The notes beneath the pieces were generated by a model that worked only from the letters and a program-made list of their open reading frames with translations, did no database searches and was not told the DNA's origin. 64,000 bases of DNA from Adiantum capillus-veneris (lineage: Eukaryota > Streptophyta > Polypodiopsida > Polypodiales > Pteridaceae). Of this stretch, positions 34,389 to 45,467 are shown one piece after another. Both the position numbers and the translations under genes were made by a program. Every line of letters begins with the position of its first letter. Within the stretch, counting starts at the first letter, position 1. The stretch lies in the NCBI GenBank assembly GCA_014529385.2, contig CM043969.1, positions 17,307,446 to 17,371,445 of the forward strand. Reading direction: 5' to 3'.

Positions 34389-37300
34389 ATGAGTAGTGAC
34401 AAGGACGTGGGGCTGTCCAACCGAAACACCTACCTCTCAAGGAGGATCTTATGTCCTTGTAATCAATGCAAGCATGTTGTGCGATGGACAAGACCCGTTT
34501 CTTTGCAGCACGTTCGCAAATTTGGCGAGTTCGATCCATCTATTATAGATCGAGTTGTTGCCAATTATAACTCGTCGGACTTTGACGTTGGCCAACAGGC
34601 AGTAATCTTGCAACCCAATAGACGTGTTCGTAGGCGCTTTGGTCAAGCAGCATATGTGAGGCCACAAGATGTAGCCTCTGACAACTCGGGGGATGGTCAT
34701 GTAGACCACATTCCCAATGAGGCAATGTTTGAGCCCGAGATCGATGAAATGATCGAGACGATCATGGATTCAGAAAGGCTTATCTATGATGATATGAAAA
34801 GTGAAGCCGCGATACGCCATTGTATGATGGAGCACGTGTGTCTAGATTGAAGGCGCTCCAGGTTCTTCTCAACATGCAGACAAAGTTTGGATGGAGTGAT
34901 GCTAGTGTCACAGCGCTTTTCACGTGAGCTATTACAATGTGCTTACTTTAATAAAAAACTCTAGATGTATAATGATTTGATAGATTTTTTACACAATTGT
35001 GTCGTATTTTTTTCGTTGTGTAGATTGCCCAAAGAGCACATATTGCCAGCTGATAATGTGATGCCAGATTCCAGAGAGGAAGCAAGAAATATTTTGCGAA
35101 ACTTTGGGATGGATTACAATTCGATCCACGCTTGTCCTAACGACTGCATTCTTTTCATAGGGGAATACATAGACATGGAGAAGTGTCCGAAATGTGATTC
35201 CGAGAGATATCGAGTAGATCTCCACGAAACAAAAATTCCACAAAAGGTTTTGCGACATTTTCCTCTGCTTACTCGCATCAAGTATTTCTTCGAATGTAAG
35301 TCCATGGCGCCCTAGCATCATGGCATGAGGAGAATAAATCTTTGGATGGTGTGCTACGGATTCTTGCAGATTGTACAGCCTGGAAACATATAGATGAAAC
35401 ATGGTCGGATTTTACCAGGGAAGCTCAAAATTTATGCCTAGGCCTGGCTATGGATGGCGTGAATCCATTTGGTCAAAGATCAACATCTTACAGTGTATGG
35501 CCCATTGTCATCGTGCTACAACATTCCCCCATGGTTGACTACAAAGAAGGGGCACCTATGGCTAAGCTTGATTGTGCCAGGGCAGTATAAAGTGAAGAAT
35601 ATGGATGTGTATCTTTGTCTATATTGGAAGAGCTACAACAATTGTGGATTGGCAAAGAAGTGGTGGATATGAGCCGACACACAGGTCAACGGAATGCTTT
35701 GATCAGAGGAATTCTAATGTGGACCATGCATGACTATCCCGGACTAACAGAATGCTCAGGAGATTTACACTTAAACTCAGACACTGTAAATCTTGGTTTT
35801 TCTCAAGCTTATCTATTATCATGTGTATACATGCAGGTCTTCAAACAAGCGAATACAGAGCATGTGCCACATGTGGACCTAGACTGAATGCACGTCGGGC
35901 GCCCTCATTGAAGAAGCAAATCTACGAAGGTCATCAAGCGTATCTTTCAGAGAATCATGTGTTACGCGATGGCTTTTGGGAAGAGAGCCACCGAGGATGT
36001 CTGCACACGCATGGTTAGAGCAAAAGGAGATGTGTGATGACGGTTTTCCCCCAGGGATGAAGAGACTCTCTCTATGGTACAAGTTACCATATTGGCCCCG
36101 ACTCATGATCGATCACTTGCTCGATCCAATGCACATATTCAAGAATGTGGGTAATCTACTATGGGACCATTTGACCGGCAAGAAAGATACTTTGGGAGCC
36201 AGGGTTGACCTTAGAAATGTGGATCGTATGGAGCAATATTGGCCGCAGACAGCATCCGATGGATCATTAAAACTCCCTAAAGCGCCATGGATTTTCACAG
36301 GAGCCCAAGAACGCAAATTAAAAGAGACCATTCAATCTTTGTGGACCCCCACTGGCATAATACACTCGCTTCGAACGTGTTTTACGAAAGAAGGAAAGCT
36401 TATCGGTTTGAAGTCACACGACTGCCATAAAATGTGTCAGGTATGTTCATAGTGAAATATATCATAGTAGGCATTGTGTAACAAATTCGTGTGTGGACTT
36501 TAATATCATTGTTGCACGTGTTTCGCAGTTTATTTTACCGGTGGGCATTGAGGGATGGTTGTCTCTTGACGTCCGTAATACAATCTACAAACTTGCGAAG
36601 TTGATGCAATGGATCTCACAAAAGGAGATCAACGTAGACTCCATACCATTCGCCAAACTAAACACTGCGGAGGTTCTGTGCATGTTTGAGAAACACTTTC
36701 CTACTACCATGCTAACCATTCAGGTGCATCTTCTTGTTCACATAGTTGATGAGGTGGAAATAGCTGGCACAGTACATTCCAGATGGATGTTCTTTTTAGA
36801 ATGTTTCATGAAAACGCTCAACGGATATGTGCGTCAGAAGGCACGTCCGGAGGGTAGCATGGAAGAAGGTTGGCTGGTATCAGAGTCCCTAGTGTACATT
36901 GGAGAGTGGCTAGACGGATTTGATAAAGCCCGGGACATGCTATGGCGAACCATAGATGATAAGCGCATATCTGGGATTGTCATGTGCAATCTCGTTGTTG
37001 AGAAGAAGATGATGGAAGATCTAAAATCAACCGATTTTGCATGCTTCACAATCCAGTGATGCAAAAGTAGATTTCACAATATGAGGATGCAAAGCAAGAG
37101 CAACAAAGGGCACGAATCGAGTGGAGACGGGGAAGACGACCACCGATGCACTATCCGACGGGTCTGGAGAGCCTACCAACATTCGTGAGCTTAAGATGGT
37201 TGCACAACCAATTGAAAAGAGCACAACAGTGCGGTGAAGAAGTGACTGAGGACGAGTGGAAGTACTCTTGGGGTTGCGCGACCAAGGTAAGTTTGCAATG

Positions 37301-38135
37301 TACAACTAGTGACTTTCTAGATGTTTGAACGGCCACTCATAATCTTTGTTGGTTGTAGTATAAGTCGTACACAATAGCATGGTGTAAAGGTCAACATTTT
37401 AGGGTGGAACGGATCGACAAAAAGAGTTTTACTCAAGATTGTGGAATCATGGAAAAATTTGAACAGTCTAGTCGACAACGGTCCTCTGATGCAAATCCTC
37501 TGACGACGGTCCTCTGATGCAGATCCTATGGTGGCGGAACTCACTTACTTTGGCATGCTACAAGAGATTTTGAAGATCGATTATAGAGGATTTTTTGTCG
37601 ACTTGTTCAACGTGCAATGGTTCAAGATAATCATGGAGGGTCGCAACGCTACTGTGCGTAGAGGAGAGTCTGGTTTTCTTGAGGTGGATTCAAGTAAGAA
37701 ATGGACTGATCTAAGAGACACTTTCGTACTACCCGAGCATTGTGAACAAGTAAGTATGTAAATAGTTAACATACAATTTTAGAAGTTATGTGCTTGGAAG
37801 CTCTCATGTAAATTATGTGGCTCTCGCAGGTGATATTTCATCCTACAAAGTCTGCATCAAAGTGATGGTACGTCATAGAGGTAGCCCCTCGTAGTGCACG
37901 GATGTATGAAGGCTACCATGTGCCAATCACAGCGGCATCAATGGAGGAGATCGAAGAAGATGCTCAGTCAGAATCCGTTGAGGTGGTGCCAGACGAGCAT
38001 CAAGCTGCTACTCTCTATGGGGTGCATGCAGAGGATCTACAAAATGAAACGGAGGACATTTGTTTAAACGGAGATCTCTATATAGATATAGGAAGTTATG
38101 ATGAGCTTTGCGAGGATGAGAGAGAGACCTCTTAA
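34389..38135 (+). pseudogene. TNP2-type CACTA transposase with DUF4218 and DUF4216 regions
   Basis: Ordered blocks: a Transpos_assoc-like start (ILCPCNQCKHVVRW) in 34389-34850; ACPNDCILFIGEYIDMEKCP to PQKVLRHFPL in 34965-35315; SLDGVLR to GVNPFGQRSTSYSVWP in 35342-35590; NALIRGILMWTMHDYPGL near 35700; ACATCG near 35870; DHLLDPMHIFKNVGNLLWDH and SHDCHKMCQ in 35976-36452; then FILPVGIEGWL through a DUF4218 block (HSRWMFFLECFMKTLNGYVR, QKARPEGSM) in 36528-37059; DUF4216 (FFVDLFNVQWFKI, VLPEHCEQ) in 37528-37750. Probable introns: about 35760-35838, 36440-36527 and 37750-37829. Single-base frameshifts near 35315 and 35500 show it is broken. Confidence 0.85.
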
Positions 38136-38601
38136 AGCCATAAATACTGTATTTGAACAATCTAGCTCCGTTTTCTAATGTATATTGTATTCACGTGGCT
38201 CTTTGTCCATTTTTGTCTATATGCGTCATTGCGTCATTGTATTTAATGGTCATTGCGTCATTGCGTCATTGTATTTAATGGTCTTTGCATCCACTCCAGA
38301 TATGTATGCTCTAGGTATGTTCTCACAAGCAGGGACAACGAGCGCTGCACTCTTGGGGGGTTCACTATGTATAAAACTACCATATCATGTGTGTTCAAGA
38401 CATGTTTGTAAAACCCCTTATCTGTGAATTTTGTTAGGAATATAATGTACCCTTTTCTTTTAAAATATCTAAGTTTTTTTCAAATTTGAAAAAATAATGC
38501 CCTTCTGTATATATTTTTGTAAGTTTCAAGAACTTTAAATACCCTTCTGTTGAACTCACGTGATAGGTTACATTTTTATTAGGTGACCTCCCCGGGGCTG
38601 C
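38136..38601. other. Spacer after TNP2 with short tandem repeat
   Basis: About 38224-38284 holds two copies of a roughly 33-bp unit based on GCGTCATTGTATTTAATGGT. The remainder is AT-rich without a gene. Confidence 0.6.
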
Positions 38602-38831
38602 GCTCCGAGTGGGATGGAGACTGAAGCTACAATCGCGAAGTTGGTTTGCTCAATATAGATGCTGCTTGTCCCACCACTAGATCTAGCTGATCGGGTGAAA
38701 GAGACACTAAGAAGCACTGCTACTGCTTCTCAACGTCTCTTTCACCCGATCAATTAGATTTAGTAATGGGGCAAGAAACTTCTATGAACAGACCTTCGCG
38801 ATGCAACTTCAGTCTCCATCGCACCCGAAGC
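38602..38831. ncRNA. 230-bp near-perfect hairpin inside the CACTA (miRNA-precursor-like or MITE-like)
   Basis: Arms pair over about 100 bases around the 7-base loop CTGCTAC (38717-38723). Uninterrupted blocks include AGAAGCA/TGCTTCT, a 17-bp block GATCGGGTGAAAGAGAC (38689-38705) with 38735-38751, AATCGCGAAG with CTTCGCGATG, and GATGGAGACTGAAG with CTTCAGTCTCCATC. Mismatches are few and spread out, with a 4x4 internal loop next to the 17-bp block. No reading frame. It could be a MIRNA-like locus, a nested foldback MITE, or both; I recognise no known mature miRNA. Calling it ncRNA is an inference from structure. Confidence 0.45.
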
Positions 38832-38902
38832 ACATTGCTTTTACAGTTTTTTCACAAAAATTAAACGAAATCTCTCTACACAGGAAACCCTCCCCCTTTA
38901 TG

Positions 38903-38950
<48 letters not shown>

Positions 38951-38989
38951 GTCCATGTTTTCTTCTCCATTCATTCAATATTAAGTTTA

Positions 38990-40200
38990 AATGTTTGTGT
39001 GTTTAATGCAGGTATAGATGATGAGGAGTTTCTTTCTTCTTTGTCACCCCAGCACAGACAGTGGTACGTGGAGCGTCATCGCTCTGGCGCACCATCGTGC
39101 GTTCCTACTCCGCGTTCCTACTCCGACTGCATCTCCCTCTGTTTCGGAGCATTCAACTCGCTCCGAATCTTTGGTGTCGACAAGACGACCTTCACACTCG
39201 TCTAGGCACCGGCGCTCTAGTGGTGGCGGCGGCGGTTGTTGTGGGGATGCCGCCACCGATGCCTTGATATCGCCTCGTGTTTGGCAAGGCTCTTTACCCT
39301 CCCCTTCTTTGCCCGCCCTGACACCAGCCACGGCATCGCCATCTACACCAGGTTTTGCGTGGCTGATGGCCGTTCCTAGCTGCTACACACCACTAGCTAC
39401 TCCTCTAGGAGTCACTCCAGTCGACACTCCTCGCTTCGGGGCCCAGACTCCAGTGGAGACACCTAACGTCCGTACCCCCATCGATACACCACTCGAGACC
39501 CCTACCGTGACACCCAGGTTCACGCGTCACCGGTGAGAGGGCTTGCCTTACTCCGTCGACTTCAGCAGTGGTAGCATCTTGGATGATGAAGGCAGAAGGT
39601 GATCTCGTGCATGCGCGGTCTTTTCTCTCAGGTGTTTAGACACTACATACTAAACACCTGGAGTGAAATACCAAGTGATTTAAAAGACAGAGTCATCAAA
39701 ATGCTTCATGAAGAGTTTCCCGTTCCAACACGGGATGACTGCTTCAATGAAGACGTGATGAAGGTTCGAATGCGCAAATACTGCAAGCACAAGCGTTCTG
39801 AAGTGCAAAAAGCAATGAAGCATGGGTGGAACAGACCAGATTGGTTGGCCAAAGAAGATTGGAAGAACGCGAAGAAAGTAGCGCGCGAGAATCCCAACAA
39901 AGAAACAAAAGGAGGCAGCTAGAGCGCAAGTAGAGGCAGGGAGCTCGCACCACTTGGGAAGCGGCAGGTGGGCATCATTTGAGGCCGATTTTGTAAGTGT
40001 TTTCGCATTGCTCTTTAGGTTTGATAGTTAGGGTTTAGGGGTTTTTAAATTCTAACATAATGGATTCTTTGTATGTTTTGACAGTGGTCGATGACTAGAC
40101 GTGACCCACACCGTACGAGCGCGAGTACGTAGGCAAGAAGGGCTCAAACGCTCTGATGGACATTCTGAGTTCTCGCGACGGCATGGTTAGTATTAGGGTT
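38990..40200 (+). pseudogene. Second TNPA-like (Transposase_24/PTTA) module
   Basis: An upstream (CT)n leader (38907-38946) precedes DDEEFLSSLSPQHRQWYVER (from about 39018), then a Pro/Thr/Ser-rich region with repeated TP motifs (VDTPRFGAQTPVETPNVRTP) to 39536. 39599-39922 gives ILNTWSEIPSDLKDRVIKML, HEEFPVPTRDD and VRMRKYCKHKRSEVQKAMKH, the Transposase_24 core. SHHLGSGRWASFEADF follows near 39950, then a probable intron (about 39987-40083) and a short last exon. Frames shift between the segments, so introns or mutations separate them. A TNPA-type DNA-binding role is inferred from the family. Confidence 0.65.
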
Positions 40201-40719
40201 TACTCTTTTCTATTTGTTGTATTGTTTTATAAACGTTGCTATATATTTATACTTACAGAAAGCTGTCTTATTGTTTTTTTTGTAGAATCCGACAGATACA
40301 CTGCTTGGACGCGATGAGACATCTGATTAGACGACATCAGTCTAGCCATAGCTAGATAGCATTAGTTTCCTTTTGTCATAGCATATGTATCATGAGATGA
40401 CGTTTATACGTCTTTTTGAAAACCATGTATATTTCAGTAAATGGTGTTGTAACTATTACATTTGCAAATTTTAACAGTCAAGTGATTTTTCCTATGATGT
40501 GTACAATTGTCATTGATTTACTTTCATCAATTTACTTTTGTCTTTTGTCTTTATTCTGCAAACAAGACTATGGATGATGGAGTTAATGGTTATATTGTCT
40601 TGTGGGTGGCTACTTTGGGTCTATATCTAAGCTTCCACTTTCTTTCAAAGGTGAATTAATTAATGAAACATTCAATATGGTTGATGGGTGAATGCCCTGC
40701 CACCCAAAAAAAAATCTCT

Positions 40720-40950
40720 AGGGCGTCGCTATGACCGTCACTATATAAGGCTCTGCAACGTCGCTATATAAGGCTCTATAGGTGGCCTGCAAACGTCGCT
40801 ATGATTGTTTCTATATAGCGACCCCTATAGCAACACATACAGCGACGGTTATAGCGACGCTCATAGCGACGTTCCAGTATCGACGCTCTTAGCGACGGTC
40901 TAGCGATGTCGGGGAGTATAAATACCCAATGTATTTCCGTCGCTAACAGC
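40720..40950. repeat. Right subterminal repeat array of the CACTA
   Basis: At least ten copies of CGTCGCTA or its inverse TAGCGACG, in both orientations, plus a doubled CTATATAAGGCTCT. In En/Spm elements such subterminal arrays are the TNPA binding sites. The left end has a smaller set (about 31850-31925). Confidence 0.85.
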
Positions 40951-40967
40951 GTCACAAGTGCACACAA

Positions 40968-40979
40968 CCTCTTGTAGTG
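40968..40979 (-). repeat. Right terminal inverted repeat of the CACTA
   Basis: CCTCTTGTAGTG, exact inverse of the left end, followed by TAT. Confidence 0.95.
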
Positions 40980-40982
40980 TAT

Positions 40983-43111
40983 AAACCAATTAAGTGAAAG
41001 TTTTTTGAAATGTAAGGTAATGTTTGATGTGATCCAAGTGCAATTGGTAGACAACCAGTTATGTGGCACCAAAGCAACTTTTTGTAAAAAACATTGTTTA
41101 ACTAGATTGGTTAAGTCCACTAGGACTATCTTCTCCAACTGGAGAGTGTTAACTAAATCTGTCAAATAGATAACTAAAGCTGAAAGGGCAAGGTAAGGGT
41201 TTTTTGGAAACACTGGAATGTGATTCAACCCCTTACCAATGATATTTTGAACATCAAGATTGTCAATAAGTCTAAGATCATAAATGTGAAAAAAGTGAAA
41301 AAATTTACAAGAACATTTTGAAATGTCTTTGTTATGTAAAAATTCATTGTTGTAAAGTAGATTCTTAATAGGATGATGATATGTCCATCCTATTATGGCA
41401 TTTTTTAATAATCTATGGTTGCCAAAAATTATATCAAAACATTCACAAAAAATAGATTTGGCCGAAAACCAATCTAAGAGTTCATTGTGGTATAAACAAT
41501 GTGTATAAATATGATCAATCATCGAGATTTGCTAGAAAAAGTCTTTCTTCTGCAAGGGCCAAAAATTACCAAGATGTCGAATAGGGGTGCTCCTACCTCT
41601 ACCTCTAGTGAAACTAAAAGACTTCCCTCTGTTAAAGTTAGTAGAAGTGCCATGTGTTAAAAAAGATGTAAGAGAACTATTGGGCGTAGTTAGTGAGTTA
41701 GATCTTTTGAGGGCAGGAGAGTCATCATCCTCAATGCAGGCTTTGAGTAATCCACTGGAAATTTTGACACCTTTGTAGTTGGCATAGGTGGTGAGGTAAG
41801 TTCCAGGCTCATCAAATTTAAGCTCCTTGAGAATGTCAAGCATTAAGGTTCAAAAGGTATTGAAAGGAATCTAAGCTATAACAAGGGATTTGGCTTGCCC
41901 ACCAAGCCATGAGCAAATTATAGATAATGAAAGTCTACAGGTTGTTTGGGAAAAAGTTGTTACTAATGGTTGAGAATGTACCAAATAGCGTGATCAAACT
42001 ACATAATACTAGAATCAGAGAAAGCTTTTGGGTCGAGAAATTTGCAAGCACATATCAAGTAAGGATGATAGACATTCCAAATTGATTTTGTGTAGAAGTC
42101 AAGATTGCTCTTGGCAAACTTCATATCTCCTTTTGTGTGAATTTAAAGGCCAGCATTAGAGGCACATTTAGTCTCCTCAATAGAGGTCGGGTTAAAAGGG
42201 GCTTTAATGAGCTCCCCTTTGTCCAAAAATTGTCCGCCTTTTAATATTTTGAGTATGCAATCTTCAACGGTAGATGTCAATAAGTTGGCAAGATGGACCC
42301 AAGTTTCACTGAGTATAGGTGCCGAAAAGGCTTTGTTAGGAAGAATCCACAACCAATGGTCCACACCAAAAGATTCCACTTCAATTTTTCTGACCGGAAG
42401 AAAAGGGAAAACTTTAGAGACTTTTGGCACCATCTCTAAAAGGGTAGAGTCACTGATGGTGCATATATTATTTTGGAATTCCTTAACAGCTTCGAGAGTA
42501 GCATTGTCTCTACAAAAGAGGCCGTCGGTTGCGGAACAATAGGCCTTGTAAGGGTCCTAATGAAAGCAAGATTAAGGCCACACATTTTTTTGAGAAAATT
42601 GGCAAGCTCAGCACTAGAGGAAGAAAAATGAGCAAGATCTTGATTGTATTGAAGGGTTAATAGTGAAAGTTGAGAGATATATTGAGAAATCATAGCCACC
42701 CCATCATTAGTATCTTTGTCTAGAGTAGCCAAAATTTTGACCCAATCATTGAAGGAAAGCATATGTAGGATGGATGAATTTTTGTTAGCTGCTAGGGCAA
42801 AATCATAGATAAGTTGTGATGCATCCAAAATGCTTATACAATAAAGGACAAGGGAGCTAGACACAGAAAGAGGTTCTAAAGGCAACTCAAGACCTTGGGA
42901 AAGGGATAAGGCATGTAACAAAAGTTTGAAAGATTAGGATGTTTTACTCTGGATAAGAGATCACTTTACATTTTGCTTTTCTAGTAAGAAATGGTCTAGT
43001 TCTAGATGGCTAGGCTTTTTTAGGGAGGTGATCATTCAAGAATTGTGTAATTTGTTCCATAATCTTTGCGTGTTTCAGTGGATCATGGATGACTCTCATG
43101 CGAGCAGTCAT
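40983..43111 (-). pseudogene. Element P N-terminal coding region
   Basis: Minus-strand open stretches in order: MTARMRVIHDPLKHAKIMEQ (from 43111); 42436-42921 (161 codons, Ser/Leu-rich, no known domain); 42143-42433 (contains FLDKGELIKAPF); 41532-41843 with an Arg/Gly/Ser-rich end (RGKSFSFTRGRGRSTPIRH), probably nucleic-acid binding; and 40983-41522, which contains NIIGKGLNHIPVF. The last resembles the conserved KGLNFxPTP segment ahead of the RT in Penelope-like elements. Between 41843 and 42143 the frame is broken. The CACTA cuts the sequence right after LSLNWFIH. Confidence 0.55.
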
Positions 43112-44204
43112 CTTGTCGTTAATGTGTACCTGAAATTCCAATCATATCCAAGGTAAGTAAGCATGGGTTAACCTGCAAACCTAAAACTGGCAAAGTCCAA
43201 AGACTATGATAGCCGTAAGCAAGCATCTAAAACTACAGTCTAAGATGGACACCCTAACACCAATCAACCTAAACAAAAATTATAAATAGTGGATCAATCA
43301 TAGCTCTATAGTCCAATAAATCTCTAAAGCCAACGTCCCGGTCTTTAGAAATATGGGAGAACATTGTGTTTAGGACGTGTGTGTTGCTCCTTTTAAACTA
43401 ATACTTATACACAAAAGAGCATATCGGTTCAAAAGACAGCTGGCTTTAAACAAGGGACAAGGAGTAGCATAAAAACGACTCAATCTTTGATTCATTTTTT
43501 CACATTAAACTAAGAATGAGGTATCATTCAAGTGTTTTTGAACAGAGGATGATCAAGACTACTTGATTCAAAAAGTGAAAGAGGATAGGTAAATCTAACG
43601 GATAGCAACTAAGCTAAAAAGTTCCTAATTTAAGATAGAGTCCTCACCTGCATCCATGTAAACAAGACAACAGATTTTTTTAGCCTTGAATATGTATTAT
43701 AGGTGTCGACGAACCGTATCAGTTTTTATCCATGTCCTATGTAAATACCTTCTTAAACTTAAACCTACTATCCAAAAACTAACTATGGGTATCCTCCTTA
43801 AAAACATGAAGTTGTCATTTGTGTTTTTGTACTTGGAAAGTCATTGCCATTCCGTTTATATATAAGGTGTGTTTCTTTCTTTTCTATTAATTTGTTTTAG
43901 TTTGTGACCATAAGGTAATCATTTCCTTAAGATCCAAGTGATATTGTAGATTATAAATAAAGTTAACAGTTATCCCATTTTTTTCAGAATTCATACATAT
44001 TTACTAAGGTAAAGTTCTGGCCAAAAAGGCCACCATGCCTTCTGATCCAAGTGTCTTACACACAGTTTTTCCCCATGGAATTTGTGTTTATAAAGTTTAT
44101 GAAAAGCTACTTCTAGTTTTCCAAGGTTTAAGATGCATTATGATCTCTCAAACACAGCTAGTGCTAGCAAGCTAACATGTGTTTTTGAGTACTCAATAAG
44201 CGCC
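43112..44204. other. No recognisable gene
   Basis: AT-rich; no long frame, repeat partner or domain seen. It could include the 5' untranslated part of element P. Confidence 0.5.
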
Positions 44205-44432
44205 TGTTGAAATTAGGGTTGCAAAACAACACATACAGTTTGGAGAAGAGGAAGGAAGCTCAAGGCACATCAGAGAGTGTATTACTTAGTGTGAAATGGA
44301 AAGATAGCTAGCCCTAAAATGATGGGCGTATATACAATGCATGGGCGGGAAAACCTCCTAGTGAGGGGAAAATTTCTTGGACGGTCCTAAGTGTGTTCCC
44401 ACACACATCACTACCACATGTATGTGGTAACA
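44205..44432 (-). repeat. K1 3' LTR
   Basis: TG...CA repeat, collinear with the right copy; both share the segment GATGGGCGTATATACAATGC. Confidence 0.85.
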
Positions 44433-44467
44433 AATCCTTGCTGGAGTGATGCGGGGAACGAGAGTTG

Positions 44468-44779
44468 TCACATAGAGTAAAGGGAAGTGCCATGCCATGA
44501 GGACATGATCAGTCCACAAAGGGGAGTAAGCCCAAAGCTTTGCGGAAAGCTTGCCTTTGTGAAAAGATTTGCAAGGTTGTCATGTGTTGGCACATAAGCC
44601 AAGCTGATCTCTCCTGCTAAGAGCCTCTCCCTGACATAGTGGTAATTCACCTCAATGTGCTTTGTGCGAGAATGAAAAATTGGGTTCCTCGCAACTGCCA
44701 ATGCGCTTTGATTGTCAATGTAGAGTACTAGCAAAATTTTGGTAAGAATTTGGCAAGGCATCAAGGACAGTTTGCACAA
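44468..44779 (-). pseudogene. K1 RNase H C-terminal fragment (Ty1/copia)
   Basis: Reads YIDNQSALAVARNPIFHSRT, KHIEVNYHYVRERLL, GEISLAYVPTHDNLANLFTK, the standard end of a copia RNase H. It is joined near 44734 to the gag segment ending ALPNSYQNFAST, in a different frame, so everything from the zinc knuckle to the start of RNase H has been removed. Confidence 0.85.
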
Positions 44780-45329
44780 GGGAACTGTCTAAAATGACTT
44801 CACCTGTAGAAATAAGTTTCTCATCGATATCCTTAACACCAACAAGGAAAGTGTCCATATCATCTTCCTCATGCATAATCTTCGATTCCAGCTCTTTACG
44901 CAGAAATGAAATTTTTGCCTCATTGCAACTTACGTAAAGACTAGTGAGAATATCCTAAGATTGTTTTGCAGATTTTGCGGAACGAATGTGAGGAGTGATA
45001 GTGCGCTTCACAGACAATGCAATCAATGCATGAACTTGCGCATCCTTTACATCCCAACAAGTTTTGTCAGGCGTAGGAAAAATAGCTCCGGCAGCAGCAA
45101 TCCTGCCACCAAAACTTGCAACATCCTCAACATTGCCTACATCCTCAAAACCAGGACGTACATCAATGACTTTCACAATGTTCCAAATGCCCTTCGACAC
45201 AAGTACATGTTGCATCATGTAAGCCCACATAGGGTAATTATCCCCATCCAATCTTTCCTCAGCAACAAACATCTTAAACACATCCGTGTTGCCGAAATGA
45301 GTCCAAAATAAAAAATTTGAGTAGACCAA
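44780..45329 (-). pseudogene. K1 gag fragment (UBN2-like copia gag)
   Basis: Frame starts near 45329 and contains EERLDGDNYPMWAYMMQHVL and VSKGIWNIV, typical of copia gag amino termini. A single stop near 44955 is followed in frame by DILTSLYVSCNEAKISFLRK and LVGVKDIDEKLISTGEVILD. The CCHC knuckle is lost with the deletion. Confidence 0.8.
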
Positions 45330-45455
45330 GCTCTACAAGATCTCCCAAAGTATTTGTCAACCTGCAAATGCTTGCCAAAGCTCACTGAAATCGAAGAAAG
45401 TGAGCAAGTGTGTGCTAGAGCTGTTGGCGACTAAGCCCAAGAGGATGCAACCTGC

Positions 45456-45465
45456 TCTGATACCA
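45456..45465 (-). other. K1 primer-binding site (initiator tRNA-Met)
   Basis: The minus strand reads TGGTATCAGAGCAGG two to three bases inside the 5' LTR (ending near 45465). Confidence 0.8.
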
Positions 45466-45467
45466 AT

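Larger units (their letters stand above)
31827..40979 (+). mobile_element. CACTA (En/Spm) DNA transposon
   Basis: 9,153 bp bounded by perfect 12-bp terminal inverted repeats CACTACAAGAGG / CCTCTTGTAGTG and flanked by TAT. Both ends have subterminal arrays of AGCGACG / CGTCGCTAT. The interior encodes TNP2-type transposase remnants and two TNPA-like (Transposase_24) modules, all on the plus strand. The coding frames carry frameshifts, so the copy looks inactive, but its ends are intact and could respond to transposase supplied elsewhere. It interrupts element P. Confidence 0.95.
30503..43111 (-). mobile_element. Element P: Penelope-like retroelement, split by a CACTA transposon
   Basis: Two minus-strand pieces, 40983-43111 (N-terminal) and 30526-31823 (RT), become continuous when the CACTA element and one TAT are removed. 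The assignment rests on RT motifs of Penelope type and a preceding KGLNHIP-type motif. No GIY-YIG endonuclease segment is seen after the RT, as in the endonuclease-deficient group. The 5' end is uncertain; an in-frame ATG (MTARMRVIHDPLKHAKIMEQ) lies at 43111. No terminal repeats are recognised. Confidence 0.6.
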
